DNA of 64,000 nt from Acidobacteriota bacterium (GTDB lineage: Bacteria; Acidobacteriota; Blastocatellia; RBC074): positions 61,729-125,728 of the forward strand of contig JACPYM010000086.1 of the NCBI GenBank assembly GCA_016196035.1, written 5' to 3'. The notes beneath the pieces are model-generated. The model searched no databases and had not been told where the DNA came from. It was given only the letters and a program-made list of their open reading frames with translations. Each line of letters opens with the position of its first letter. The stretch's first letter is position 1. This document shows, in pieces, positions 38,143 to 46,740 of this stretch. A program made the translations under genes and the position numbers.

Positions 38143-39384
38143 ATGCACCAACAAGCTCTCGAAATTTTGCAATGCCCCTACTGCGGCAGCGCCTTCACGC
38201 TCGACGCCGGGCCGACCTTGCGCCAAACGGGCGATGAAATCAGCACTGGTCTGTTGCGTTGTCAGTGCACGACGTATCCCATCGTGGACGGCATCCCGGT
38301 GCTGCTGGCGGGCTATGGCGGCGACGGCAGCTTTCCGCAATTGCTGGCCGATGCGCCGGAGCAGGTGTTGTATTCGATGCTCGGTTTGGATGACGAGCGC
38401 CAGGCGGGCTTTGAACGCTGGTTGACCAAGCCCGACGGTACATACAGCGAACTGCTCGAATTGTTTTGCCCCGGCGTCGAGGGGCCGTACTTCGTCCACC
38501 GCTTTGCCAATCCCACGTTTCTCGTCGGGCAATCGTTGCTGCGCGCGGTGGCGAGCGACCGGCGTTGTTTTGCGCGGCGCGTGATTGATTTGGGCGGCGG
38601 TTCCGGGCATCTGGTGCGCGTGCTCGGCGAACTCGCGGCAGGCCAGGAAGTCTGGCTGGCCGAGACGAATTATTGGAAGCTTTGGCTCGCGCGCCGCATC
38701 GTCGCGCCGCAATGCGTTCCAGTTTGCGTAGACGCCGAAGCGCCGTTGCCGTTTCAGCGCGGCAGTTTTTCGCTGGCGCTCTGTTCCGACGCCTTTCACT
38801 ACATTTGGTCGAAGCGCATGTTCGCCAGCGAAATGATGCGCCTGGTTGGCGCGGACGGCGTGATCGTCGTCAATCACGTGCACAACGCCTTGCAGGAAAA
38901 TCATTCGATGGGCCTGCCGCTTGCGCCGCGCTGGTGGCGCAATCTGTTTGCCGAAATGGGCGCGCGGGCGTTTAAGGAAAGCGCCGCACTTGAGGCGCTG
39001 ATTACACGCGCGCCGCTTGATTTGACGCCGCAATTCAGCGACGACGAACTGGCGGGCGAACAGGCGCTTTTCATGGTCGCGACGCTGCTCGATGGTTTCT
39101 GGCGCAGTTATCCGTATCCTGGCGCGCAATGCACGAGCGGCGTCTGGCGCTTAAATCCGCTGTATGAAGTCGAAGCGCAAGGCGAACAAGCCAAGCTAAG
39201 TCTGACGCGCTTCCCGTCGCCGAGTTACGAGGACGAATACAAAGATTGCAAACGCTATTTGCCCGCTGAACTCGCAGTGCCCGCGAACGTGCTGGCGCGC
39301 GCAGCGGCGGGCGCGTGGGATGATGATTTGCAGGCATTGGCTGAGTGTTACGTGTTGCTCAACGTGCCGGAGCATTACCTATGA
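38143..39384 (+). CDS. SAM-dependent methyltransferase with N-terminal Trm112-like zinc module
   Basis: A 413-aa protein. Residues 8-50 resemble a Trm112-like metal-binding module: LQCPYCGSAF followed by LRCQCTTYPIVDGIPVLL. The class I methyltransferase core has motif I VIDLGGGSGHLVRVLG (about residues 147-162) and an acidic motif II near LAETNYW. LALCSDAFHYIWSKRM is the motif IV region, and a post-core helical domain follows. Such fusions are common in glycan and natural-product clusters. The stop overlaps the next start (ATGA), so it is coupled to the acyltransferase. Substrate unknown; O- or N-methylation of a sugar or lipid carrier is a reasonable guess. Confidence 0.82.
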   Translation: MHQQALEILQCPYCGSAFTLDAGPTLRQTGDEISTGLLRCQCTTYPIVDGIPVLLAGYGGDGSFPQLLADAPEQVLYSMLGLDDERQAGFERWLTKPDGTYSELLELFCPGVEGPYFVHRFANPTFLVGQSLLRAVASDRRCFARRVIDLGGGSGHLVRVLGELAAGQEVWLAETNYWKLWLARRIVAPQCVPVCVDAEAPLPFQRGSFSLALCSDAFHYIWSKRMFASEMMRLVGADGVIVVNHVHNALQENHSMGLPLAPRWWRNLFAEMGARAFKESAALEALITRAPLDLTPQFSDDELAGEQALFMVATLLDGFWRSYPYPGAQCTSGVWRLNPLYEVEAQGEQAKLSLTRFPSPSYEDEYKDCKRYLPAELAVPANVLARAAAGAWDDDLQALAECYVLLNVPEHYL

Positions 39385-39956
39385 ACGAGCCAGCGCAGAT
39401 CGAAACACCGGGCCATTGGTTGCACGGGCCGTTGCCCGCCAACGTGGTCGCTGGCGTGAACAGCGTCATCACGAATGACAACGCCTTCAAGCGCTTTTTC
39501 AGTGCGCAGGCGGCGGCGCTGGTCGTAGGTCGTGAATGCACACTGGATGGCGTGCAATTCGCGCTGGGCAAGGAAGCCCGTGTGGTCATTGGCGACTTTT
39601 GTTATTTCACCAACGCGGTGTTGTTGAGCGAACTGGAATTGCGCTTCGGCAATTATGTCGTGATCGGTTGGAACACGACGATTGCCGATACGGACTTTCA
39701 TCCGCTCGCCCCGGCTGAACGCATCGCCGACGCGCTGGCCTGTTCGCCCTTGGGCAAAGGCCGTCCGCGCCCGGAAATTGCCCGCGCCGCTGTCGTCATC
39801 GAGGATGATGTGTGGATCGGGCCGAACGCGACGATCTTGAAAGGTGTGCACATCGGCGCGGGCGCGTTTATCGAAGCGGGCGCGTTGGTCACGCGCGATG
39901 TGCCGCCCCGCGCGCGCGTGCTGGGCAATCCGGCGCAAATTGTCGGTACGGTTTAA
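39381..39956 (+). CDS. Left-handed beta-helix acetyltransferase (WbbJ/maltose-O-acetyltransferase type)
   Basis: A 191-aa hexapeptide-repeat acyltransferase, probably using acetyl-CoA to O- or N-acetylate a sugar. The repeats are seen as ARVVIGDFCYFTNAVLLSE, FGNYVVIGWNTTIADTDFHP (catalytic-type His in the DFHP stretch) and IEDDVWIGPNATILKGVHIG, ending in ARVLGNPAQIVGTV, the classic C-terminus. The ATG at 39381 overlaps the upstream methyltransferase stop. The next gene is a second, divergent member, so two acyl groups or a heteromer are possible. Confidence 0.9.
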   Translation: MNEPAQIETPGHWLHGPLPANVVAGVNSVITNDNAFKRFFSAQAAALVVGRECTLDGVQFALGKEARVVIGDFCYFTNAVLLSELELRFGNYVVIGWNTTIADTDFHPLAPAERIADALACSPLGKGRPRPEIARAAVVIEDDVWIGPNATILKGVHIGAGAFIEAGALVTRDVPPRARVLGNPAQIVGTV

Positions 39957-39968
39957 GAGGGAAGCACG

Positions 39969-40556
39969 ATGATGGATGCGGAACGGCGCTTGCCGTGGGA
40001 TTGGTATGCGGGAACGATTCCAACGAACGTAACGGTGGACGAGTCGGCGTATATCGAAACCAGCTTCAGCTTCTTTCTCTATCGCAGCCAGTTGGCCGAG
40101 GGCGTGCGTGTCGGGCGCGGCGCTTCGACCTATCTGGGAACGATGTTCGATGTGGGGCCGCGGGGCCGCGTGACGCTGGGCGATTACGCGCTGGTGCACG
40201 GCGCGCGCATCATCTGTGACAGCGAAATTGAAATTGGCGATTACGCGCTGCTCTCGTGGAATGTGGTGTTGATGGATTCGTACCGCGTGCCGCTCGATCC
40301 TGTCGAACGCCGCCGCGAACTGGAGCAAGTGCCACGCCGCCAGCCGCGTTGTTTTGCCGCCGACAGCGCAACGCGCCCCATTAAGATTGGGCGCAACGTC
40401 TGGATCGGCTTTGACGCCTGCATCATGCCGGGCGTAACGATTGGCGAAGGCGCGGTCGTCGGCGCGCGTTCGGTTGTGTTTGAAGACGTCGCGCCATTCA
40501 CCGTCGTGGCGGGCAATCCGGCGCGCGTCGTGCGCCAGTTGGCAAAAGAAGAATGA
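39969..40556 (+). CDS. Second left-handed beta-helix acyltransferase
   Basis: A 195-aa hexapeptide-repeat protein, a paralogue of the preceding gene. It has IGDYALLSWNVVLMDSYR where many members carry a DxxH active-site segment; here the His is replaced in that stretch, so activity should not be assumed. The C-terminal coil IGRNVWIGFDACIMPGVTIG, GAVVGARSVV and VAGNPARVVRQL is standard. Start ATG 39969 (or 39972) has GAGGG upstream. It is 12 bp from its neighbour, in the same operon. It may be a partner or regulatory subunit rather than an independent enzyme. Confidence 0.85.
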   Translation: MMDAERRLPWDWYAGTIPTNVTVDESAYIETSFSFFLYRSQLAEGVRVGRGASTYLGTMFDVGPRGRVTLGDYALVHGARIICDSEIEIGDYALLSWNVVLMDSYRVPLDPVERRRELEQVPRRQPRCFAADSATRPIKIGRNVWIGFDACIMPGVTIGEGAVVGARSVVFEDVAPFTVVAGNPARVVRQLAKEE

Positions 40557-40562
40557 AGGTTA

Positions 40563-40725
40563 GCCACAGAGGCACAGAGGCACAGAGGCACAGAGGGGAA
40601 GAGGAGAGGTGAGAGGTATCAGTAGCCTGCGCGTCAGTAAGGGCTTGAGTGGCGTAAGCAAGGCCCTCGTTCACGGTCGCGCTACTCACAATCATCTCTG
40701 CCTTGCTCTGTGCCTCTGTGGCAAA
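40563..40725. repeat. Inverted repeat with tandem CACAGAGG units and a nested second palindrome
   Basis: Four tandem CACAGAGG/CCACAGAGG units (40564-40597) face an inverted GCTCTGTGCCTCTGTGGC (from 40704). A nested pair AGTAGC / GCTACT surrounds AGGGCTTG...CAAGGCCCT. It is the same unit family as the elements at 9468 and 16328. Confidence 0.85.
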
Positions 40726-40757
40726 TCCTTCTGATGTAAATCAATCAGGAGTGACAA

Positions 40758-41927
40758 GTGAGCGATAAGCCGTCAAAGGGCAAAATTATTGTTTTCGGGA
40801 TTTTGTTTTGGTATCCGCTGGCCGGCGTGACCTATCAGTTTTTGCATTATCTGATCGGGCTGCGGCGGCTGGGCTACGACCCGTATTACATCGAAGATTC
40901 CGGGCGCTGGATTTATGACCCGCGCATCAACGATCTGTCGGGCGATGCGTCAGGCAACATCGCGGCGGTGGCGCCGATTCTCGAAGCGCACGGCTTTCGT
41001 GACCGCTGGGCCTTTCGCGGGGCCTATCCCGACGGCGAATGTTACGGGATGAGCGAGAGTCAGATTTTGCAGCTTTACCGCGAGGCCGACGCCTTTCTCA
41101 ACGTTACCGGCGCGCAGGAAATCCGTGACGAACACCTGGCTTGCCCGCGCCGCATTTACGTCGAATCCGATCCGTTCTCCGCGCAGGTCAAAGTCGCGCA
41201 GGGCGATGCGGCAACGATTGCCACGCTGCGCGCGCACGACACATTGTTCAGCTTTGGCGAAAACCTCGGCGCGCCCGATTGCACCGTACCGCTTGAGCAA
41301 TTCACCTGGCTGCCCACGCGCCAGCCAGTCGTGCTCAATTTATGGGAACACGCGCGGCCTGCCGGTGAGGCTTACACGACGATCACGACCTGGCACAACA
41401 AGGGCAAGAACATCGTATACAACGGCGATACCTATTACTGGACGAAAGACCGCGAGTTCGAAAAGTTCCTCGATATGCCCGAACGCCGCGACGTGCCGTT
41501 TGAATTGGCTGCCGGTGTTGACGCCGACGTAGATCAATTGTTGCGCAGCCATCGTTGGCGGCGGCGCGACTCGGTCGAGATTTCGCGCAACATCGAAAGC
41601 TACCGCGACTACATTCAAAATTCGCGTGGCGAATTCACCGTAGCGCGCGATCAATACGTGCGGCCCAACACGGGCTGGTTCAGCGACCGCACGGCGTGTT
41701 ATCTAGCGGCGGGGCGTCCGGTGATTACGCAGGAAACGGGCTTCAGCAAGTATCTGCCGTCGGGGCGCGGCCTGTTCGGTTTCAGCACGCTGGATGACAT
41801 TCTGGCGGCGGTGGATGCGATTGAAAGCGATTACGCCGCGCATAGCCGCGTCGCGCGAGAGGTGGCGGCGGAATTCTTTGACGCCGAAAAAGTCGTCGGT
41901 AGTTTGATGAAGCGGGCGGGCTTGTAA
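40758..41927 (+). CDS. Predicted glycosyltransferase (GT-B-like), paralogue of the next gene
   Basis: A 389-aa protein starting at GTG 40758 with CAGGAG upstream. The N-terminal strand-loop KIIVFGILFWYPLAGVTYQF and HYLIGLRRLGYD look like the start of a GT-B fold. The C-terminal half has GWFSDRTACYLAAGRPVITQ and GFSKYLPSGRGLFGF, which resemble the nucleotide-sugar site of GT-B enzymes, where the gene product guards against empty or exhausted sites. I cannot assign a CAZy family. A full-length paralogue lies at 42278. Both sit among glycan genes. Donor and acceptor unknown. Confidence 0.7.
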   Translation: MSDKPSKGKIIVFGILFWYPLAGVTYQFLHYLIGLRRLGYDPYYIEDSGRWIYDPRINDLSGDASGNIAAVAPILEAHGFRDRWAFRGAYPDGECYGMSESQILQLYREADAFLNVTGAQEIRDEHLACPRRIYVESDPFSAQVKVAQGDAATIATLRAHDTLFSFGENLGAPDCTVPLEQFTWLPTRQPVVLNLWEHARPAGEAYTTITTWHNKGKNIVYNGDTYYWTKDREFEKFLDMPERRDVPFELAAGVDADVDQLLRSHRWRRRDSVEISRNIESYRDYIQNSRGEFTVARDQYVRPNTGWFSDRTACYLAAGRPVITQETGFSKYLPSGRGLFGFSTLDDILAAVDAIESDYAAHSRVAREVAAEFFDAEKVVGSLMKRAGL

Positions 41928-41941
41928 CAGGACAAGACATG

Positions 41942-42265
41942 TTTTCCCACGAAGGCACACGAAGAGGACACGAAGACTGCTGAGGTCGAGTCTAGAGGCT
42001 TCTTTGTAAAGCCCTGAAGGGGCGGAATGTAATAGCCCGGCGCAACGCGCCGGGTAGGGAAGCAAACGATTGACAAGCCCTGAAAGGGCGAAATCAGAGT
42101 CGTTATCGCGCCCTTTCAGGGCTGAAAACCTTGCCGCTCTTCAACCCAGGGCGTTTGGGCTGTCATATCTCGCCCCTTTGGGGCTTTGAGAACATTGATG
42201 ATGATCGCTCTGAGCGCTTTCTGCTTTCCTTCATGTTTCCTTCGTGTGTCCTCGGGGGCAACGTT
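41942..42265. repeat. Large nested inverted-repeat region (CACGAAG and GCCCTGAAAGGGCG units)
   Basis: The outer arms are CACGAAGGCACACGAAG-type (41948-41975) and an approximate inverted copy near 42225-42256. Inside are CCCGGCGCAACGCGCCGGG (about 42038-42056) and a perfect 15-bp pair AGCCCTGAAAGGGCG (42076-42090) / CGCCCTTTCAGGGCT (42108-42122). Reading frames through it are not real genes. It fills the 350-bp gap. Confidence 0.85.
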
Positions 42266-42277
42266 TTTAGCTTTGGG

Positions 42278-43468
42278 ATGAATCAAGAAGCGATGAAGAA
42301 AACCGCTGTCGTTGCTGGCTATCTCGTGCGCTATCCGCTGGGCGGTCACGTCCTGTCGGTGCTGCATTGGCTGGTTGGGTTGCAGCGGCTGGGATACGAC
42401 ATCACTTTTGTCGAGCATTTCGGCTGGCCGGAATCCTGCTACGACCCGCGCACCAATTCGATGAGCGATGATCCCAGCTATGGCCTTGCCGAATTGCAGC
42501 GCAACTTCGCGGCGGTCGGCTTGCCCGGCAACTTCTGTTTTGTAGACGCCGAAGGGCAATATCACGGCACGTCGCAAGCTGAATTGCAGGTGCTGTGCGA
42601 GCGCGCCGATTTGTTGCTCAGCGTGTGGGGCGTGACTTGGCTTGATGAATTCGCCGCCTGCCGCAAGCGCGTGTTCATTGATACCGATCCCGGCTTCACG
42701 CAATTCCAGATGCCGACGACACCGACGCCATCGCTCGAAGGTTACGGCTCGCCTTACGACTTTCACTATCACTTCACCTACGGCACGCGCATCGGCCAGC
42801 CCGATTGCCCGATTCCGCAGCACGGCTTGCACTGGCGTCCGACGCGCCCGCCGGTCGTGCTCGATTTGTTGCCGGTCAGTTACACGCCGCAAGCCGAGTT
42901 ATTCACCACCGTGATGAGTTGGAGTTCGCGCCAGCCGCTGGTTTACGCGGGCGAAGAGTACGGCCAGAAGGACATCGAATTCTGGCGCATCGCTGACTTG
43001 CCGTCGCGCGTCGGGCCGCAGTTTGAAATCGCGCTCGCGGGGGCAAATGCGCCGCGTGAACGCATTGCGGCGGCGGGCTGGCGCATCGCGGATACGCGCA
43101 CGATCACGGCGACGCCCTGGACGTATCGCGATTACCTTGCGCAATCGCGCGGCGAATTCAGCGTCGCGGTGAATCTCGAAGTCAAAGCGCGCAGCGGCTG
43201 GTTCAGCGACCGCACGGCGGCCTATCTCGTTTCAGGCAAACCCGCCGTCGTGCAGGAAACGGGTTTTTCCGAAAGTCTGCCGACGGGCGTGGGTCTGTTC
43301 GCCTTTCAAACGATAGACGATGCGGCAGCGATGATTGCCACCGTCAATGCCGATTACGCGCGGCATTGCACGGCGGCGCGCCGCATCGCGGAAGAGTATT
43401 TCGCGGCAGAGAAGGTCATCGGCGAGATTCTGACCGCGTGTGATTTACCGGTTGGAGAAGAAGAATAA
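42278..43468 (+). CDS. Predicted glycosyltransferase (GT-B-like), paralogue of the previous gene
   Basis: A 396-aa protein related to the 389-aa gene at 40758. Shared blocks include LGG-HVLSVLHWLVGLQRLGYD near the N-terminus, a Tyr-Arg-Asp-Tyr segment (TYRDYLAQSRGEFSVA) and the C-terminal SGWFSDRTAAYLVSGKPAVV followed by QETGFSESLPTGVGLFAF. I chose the ATG at 42278; ATG 42293 (MKKTAVV) is an alternative. Anything upstream would translate the palindromic region. The stop lies in the border of the next repeat (43467). It probably transfers a related sugar in the same pathway. Confidence 0.7.
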   Translation: MNQEAMKKTAVVAGYLVRYPLGGHVLSVLHWLVGLQRLGYDITFVEHFGWPESCYDPRTNSMSDDPSYGLAELQRNFAAVGLPGNFCFVDAEGQYHGTSQAELQVLCERADLLLSVWGVTWLDEFAACRKRVFIDTDPGFTQFQMPTTPTPSLEGYGSPYDFHYHFTYGTRIGQPDCPIPQHGLHWRPTRPPVVLDLLPVSYTPQAELFTTVMSWSSRQPLVYAGEEYGQKDIEFWRIADLPSRVGPQFEIALAGANAPRERIAAAGWRIADTRTITATPWTYRDYLAQSRGEFSVAVNLEVKARSGWFSDRTAAYLVSGKPAVVQETGFSESLPTGVGLFAFQTIDDAAAMIATVNADYARHCTAARRIAEEYFAAEKVIGEILTACDLPVGEEE

Positions 43469-43574
43469 CCACGGGGGACACGGGGAAGAAAAAGTGTGGC
43501 GCTGGAGCCGCGCATTTAGCGTTTGTGGTTGTCTTGCCAAAACTTCCCCGTGCCCCCGTGTTCCCCGTGGTTGT
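43467..43574. repeat. Inverted repeat of CACGGGG units
   Basis: The left arm AACCACGGGGGACACGGGG (43467 onward) faces an inverted right arm with CCCCGTG units ending CCCCGTGGTT (43574). It begins inside the stop codon of the upstream glycosyltransferase and fills the gap to the GT4 gene. Confidence 0.8.
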
Positions 43575-43596
43575 TTTGTTGTTCAAGGTTTGAGTT

Positions 43597-44607
43597 ATGC
43601 GGATTGCACAGATTGCCACGCTAGGAACGCCGGTCAGCCAGACCAATAGCGGCAGCATCGAATCGCTGGTCTGGGTGCTGACGCGCGAGCTGAGGCGGCT
43701 GGGCCACGAAGTCACGGTGTTTGCGGCGGCAGGTTCCGAAGTGGAGGGCGAATTGGTCGCGACGCTGCCGGGGCCTTATGCCACGAATGGCGCGCCGGAT
43801 GACTGGCAGCTTTGCGAATGGATCAATCTGTGCGCGGCGGTCGAACAGTCGGCGCGCTTCGAGGTGTTGCACAGCCATGCGTATCTGTGGGGTATGCCGA
43901 TGCAGCGCCTGGCAAGCGCGCCGTTCGTGCACACGCATCATATGTGGCCGCACGACAACGAAGCGCGGTTGTGGGCAATGACGCCGGACGCCTGTGTGAC
44001 GGGCGTTTCGCGCTATCAATGGAGCGAGTTTCCCGTCTTGCAACCGGCGGCCATCGTGCATCACGGCGTAGACGTGGCGCAGTTCAGCTTTCAACCCGAA
44101 CCGCAGGATTATGTGTGTTACCTGGGCCGTTTCACGCACGGCAAAGGCCCGCTGCACGCGATCGAGGCGGCGCGCAAGTTGGGCTTGCGGTTGGTGCTGG
44201 CGGGGCCGGAGGACAATTACTATCGTGAATATCTCGCGCCGTTGGTGGATGGACGCAAGGTGGAATTCGTCGGCCCGGTCGGCGGCAGCGCGCGCGATGA
44301 ATTGCTGGGCGGCGCGCGCGCGTTGCTTTATCCGGTGCAAGCGCCCGAACCGTTTGGCCTCGTGATGGTCGAAGCGATGTTGTGCGGGACGCCGGTGGCC
44401 GCGCTGCGCCTTGGCGCGGTGCCCGAAATCATCCGCGAAGGCGTGACCGGTTGCAGCGCAGCCACGCTGGCCGACTATCCGCAAGCGATGCTCAACGCGC
44501 TGACGCTTGACCGCGCCGAAGTGCGGCGACAAGCCGCCGCGGCCTTTTCCGCCGAACGCATGGCGCGCGAGTACGCCCAGGTGTACGAGCGGCTGGCGCG
44601 GAGGTGA
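43597..44607 (+). CDS. GT4 glycosyltransferase
   Basis: A 336-aa GT-B fold enzyme. It has the N-terminal MRIAQIATLGTPVSQTNSGS and ELRRLGHEVTVFAA, the central YLGRFTHGKGPLHAIEAARK (about residues 175-194) and the GT4 EPFGLVMVEAMLCGTPV motif (E-x7-E, about 246-262). GGARALLYPVQAPEPFG is nearly identical to that in the GT4 at 47949, so these two are paralogues. AAGG precedes the ATG. The enzyme retains anomeric configuration and uses a nucleotide sugar; donor unknown. The last residues run up to the next gene's ribosome-binding site. Confidence 0.92.
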   Translation: MRIAQIATLGTPVSQTNSGSIESLVWVLTRELRRLGHEVTVFAAAGSEVEGELVATLPGPYATNGAPDDWQLCEWINLCAAVEQSARFEVLHSHAYLWGMPMQRLASAPFVHTHHMWPHDNEARLWAMTPDACVTGVSRYQWSEFPVLQPAAIVHHGVDVAQFSFQPEPQDYVCYLGRFTHGKGPLHAIEAARKLGLRLVLAGPEDNYYREYLAPLVDGRKVEFVGPVGGSARDELLGGARALLYPVQAPEPFGLVMVEAMLCGTPVAALRLGAVPEIIREGVTGCSAATLADYPQAMLNALTLDRAEVRRQAAAAFSAERMAREYAQVYERLARR

Positions 44608-44611
44608 AGCC

Positions 44612-45736
44612 GTGAACGAAGCACTCGCCAGCATCATCATTGACAATTACAACTACGGGCGCTTTTTGCCGCAGGCGATTGAGAGCGCGCTGGCGCAGAC
44701 CTATCCCCACGTTGAAATCATCGTCGTGGATGACGGCTCGACCGACGATTCGCGCGCGGTCATCGCTGGCTATGGCAACAAGATTATCCCCGTGCTGAAA
44801 GCCAATGGCGGTCAGGCCTCGGCCTTCAATGCGGGTTGGGCGCGCTGTCGCGGCGAATTCGTTTGCCTGCTTGATTCCGATGACGCGCTTGCGCCAGCGG
44901 CGTTGGCGCAAGCAACAGAGTGTTTTGCTGATGCGCAAGTCGTCAAAGTGCATTGGCCGTTGTGGGTGATAGATGAAACGGGCGCGCGCACCGGCCAACT
45001 CAAACCCGGCGCGCCCCTGGGCGCAGGCGATTGGCGCACGCTTTTCACGCCGGAAAGCCCCGCCCACACCGCGCCGCCGCAATCGGGCAACGTCTGGCGG
45101 CGCAGCCTGCTCGCCCGCTGTTTCCCGCTGCCCGAAGCGATCTTTCAAACCGGCGGCGCGGATGATTACCTCTCGACGCTCGCGCCGCTGTACGGGCAGG
45201 TCAAGCGCCTGGATGAACCGCAGGGGTATTATCGCGTCCACGCGCGCAGTCACTATTCGGGCAAGCCATTTATGGAAAAGTTGCAGATAGGCGCGGCGCG
45301 TTATCAATTCATTTTGGACGAAACAGCGCGGCGTGCGGCAGCGCGGGGCTTGGCGCTCAATACCAGCGCGTGGCCGCAGCATTCGTGGTTTGCGCGCGTG
45401 CAACAGGCCGTGGCCGAAATCACGGCGTTGGTCGCACCGGGCCAATCCTTCATCCTGTTGGATGACGAAGACTGGGGCGTCGGGCCGGAGTTGGCGGGCC
45501 GTCGCCGCTTCGCCTTTTTGGAGCGCGACGGCGAATACTGGGGCGCGCCGCCCGATGATGCGACGGCGCTGGCCGAGTTGGAACGCTTGCGCCAGGCGGG
45601 CGCGCGCTGGCTGGTGATCGCCTGGCCCGCGTTCTGGTGGCTGGATGAGTACGCCGAATTCGCCGCGCATTTGCGGCGGCAGTTTCGTTGCGTGTTGGCG
45701 AATGACCGGTTGCGCGTGTTTGCCTTGAACGAATGA
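44612..45736 (+). CDS. GT2 glycosyltransferase with C-terminal FILLD/FWWLD module
   Basis: A 374-aa protein. Residues 1-230 are a GT2 domain: SIIIDNYNYGRFLPQAIESA, VVDDGSTDDS, and the DxD region LLDSDDALAP (about 86). GGADDYLST is the acceptor-side motif (about 183). The final roughly 105 residues are a separate module: SFILLDDEDWGVGPELAGRR, LAELERLRQAGARWLVIAWP and PAFWWLDEYAEF. The same module ends the next two proteins. GTG 44612 has GGAGG 7 nt upstream, which decides the start. The stop overlaps the next start (ATGA). Confidence 0.9.
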   Translation: MNEALASIIIDNYNYGRFLPQAIESALAQTYPHVEIIVVDDGSTDDSRAVIAGYGNKIIPVLKANGGQASAFNAGWARCRGEFVCLLDSDDALAPAALAQATECFADAQVVKVHWPLWVIDETGARTGQLKPGAPLGAGDWRTLFTPESPAHTAPPQSGNVWRRSLLARCFPLPEAIFQTGGADDYLSTLAPLYGQVKRLDEPQGYYRVHARSHYSGKPFMEKLQIGAARYQFILDETARRAAARGLALNTSAWPQHSWFARVQQAVAEITALVAPGQSFILLDDEDWGVGPELAGRRRFAFLERDGEYWGAPPDDATALAELERLRQAGARWLVIAWPAFWWLDEYAEFAAHLRRQFRCVLANDRLRVFALNE

Positions 45737-46737
45737 TGGCCCAATACACCGAACAGTTTTATCACGCACATAAAGCAGGCGCGCTCAGTTCAGCGCGCGC
45801 CGTCGTGCCCTTTGTGCAGCAGTTGTTGCAGCCCGCTGCGGTCGTGGATGTCGGTTGCGGCAGCGGCGCGTGGCTGGCCGTGTGGCGCGAGTGCGGCGTG
45901 ACGGATGTGCGCGGCGTGGATGGAGCTTATGTCAAACCGGAGTCGTTGTTGATTCCGGCGGAGCAATTCACCGCGCACGATTTGACGCAACCGCTCAGGC
46001 TCGCGCGCCAATTCGATTTGGTGATGTCGCTCGAAGTCGCCGAACACTTGCCCGCCGAACACGCCGCGCGCTTTGTGCAAACGCTGACGGCGCTGGGGCC
46101 GGTAGTGTTGTTCTCGGCGGCGATTCCGCAGCAGGGCGGCGTCGGTCACATCAACGAACAGTGGCCGCAATACTGGGCTGAGCTTTTCACGCGGTTTGAT
46201 TACGTCGCCATTGATTGCCTGCGCCGCCGCTGCTGGCACGATCCGGCGGTCGAATGGTTTTACGCGCAGAATATGGTTTTGTATGCCCAGCGCGCTTTCG
46301 TCGCGGGGCACGCGGCGTTGCAGCGCGAGTTGATCAATCAATCCGGCCCGCCGCCCGCGCTGGTGCATCCGCGCAAGTATCTGGCGGAGTTGGTGGCGGT
46401 TGAAGAACTGCGCGCGCTGGCGAAAGACCTCGCCGTCATTCCTGCTGGCGAGCAATTCATTTTGCTAGACGAAGCGCAAACCGATGCGTTGTTGTTGGCT
46501 GGACGGCGCTGGCTGCCGTTTCCAGAGCGCAATGGGCATTACGCCGGGCCGCCTGTTGACGCGGCGGAGACACTGGCCGAATTGGAACGCTTGCAACGCG
46601 GTGGCGCGCGTTGGCTGGTGGTGACTGCGCCCGCGTTTTGGTGGCTGGACTATTACACTGAATTCAATGCGCGCTTGCAGTCGGCGCATCGCTGCGTCGT
46701 CACCAACGAGCGCGTCAAGGTCTTCGCACTTTTGTGA
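45733..46737 (+). CDS. SAM-dependent methyltransferase with C-terminal FILLD/FWWLD module
   Basis: A 334-aa protein. Residues 30-190 form a class I methyltransferase: AVVDVGCGSGAWLAVWREC (motif I, about 36-54), a GVDGAYV acidic strand, and FDLVMSLEVAEHLP (motif IV). The C-terminal roughly 105 residues repeat the module of the flanking genes: QFILLDEAQ, LAELERLQRGGARWLVVTAP, AFWWLDYYTEF and a VKVFALL end. It is coupled to the upstream GT2 by an ATGA overlap and lies 3 bp before the TylF-like gene. Probably it methylates a sugar of the same glycan. Confidence 0.88.
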   Translation: MMAQYTEQFYHAHKAGALSSARAVVPFVQQLLQPAAVVDVGCGSGAWLAVWRECGVTDVRGVDGAYVKPESLLIPAEQFTAHDLTQPLRLARQFDLVMSLEVAEHLPAEHAARFVQTLTALGPVVLFSAAIPQQGGVGHINEQWPQYWAELFTRFDYVAIDCLRRRCWHDPAVEWFYAQNMVLYAQRAFVAGHAALQRELINQSGPPPALVHPRKYLAELVAVEELRALAKDLAVIPAGEQFILLDEAQTDALLLAGRRWLPFPERNGHYAGPPVDAAETLAELERLQRGGARWLVVTAPAFWWLDYYTEFNARLQSAHRCVVTNERVKVFALL

Positions 46738-46740
46738 GCT

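Noticed and set aside
40564..40597. Tandem CACAGAGG repeats that could suggest a CRISPR or VNTR
   Set aside because: The units are 8 bp with no spacers and are mirrored by an inverted copy; this is a palindromic element, not a CRISPR array.
42131..42277. N-terminal extension of the 396-aa glycosyltransferase in the same open frame
   Set aside because: The sequence is the GCCCTGAAAGGGCG-type palindromic region; the family-like N-terminus begins at 42278 or 42293.
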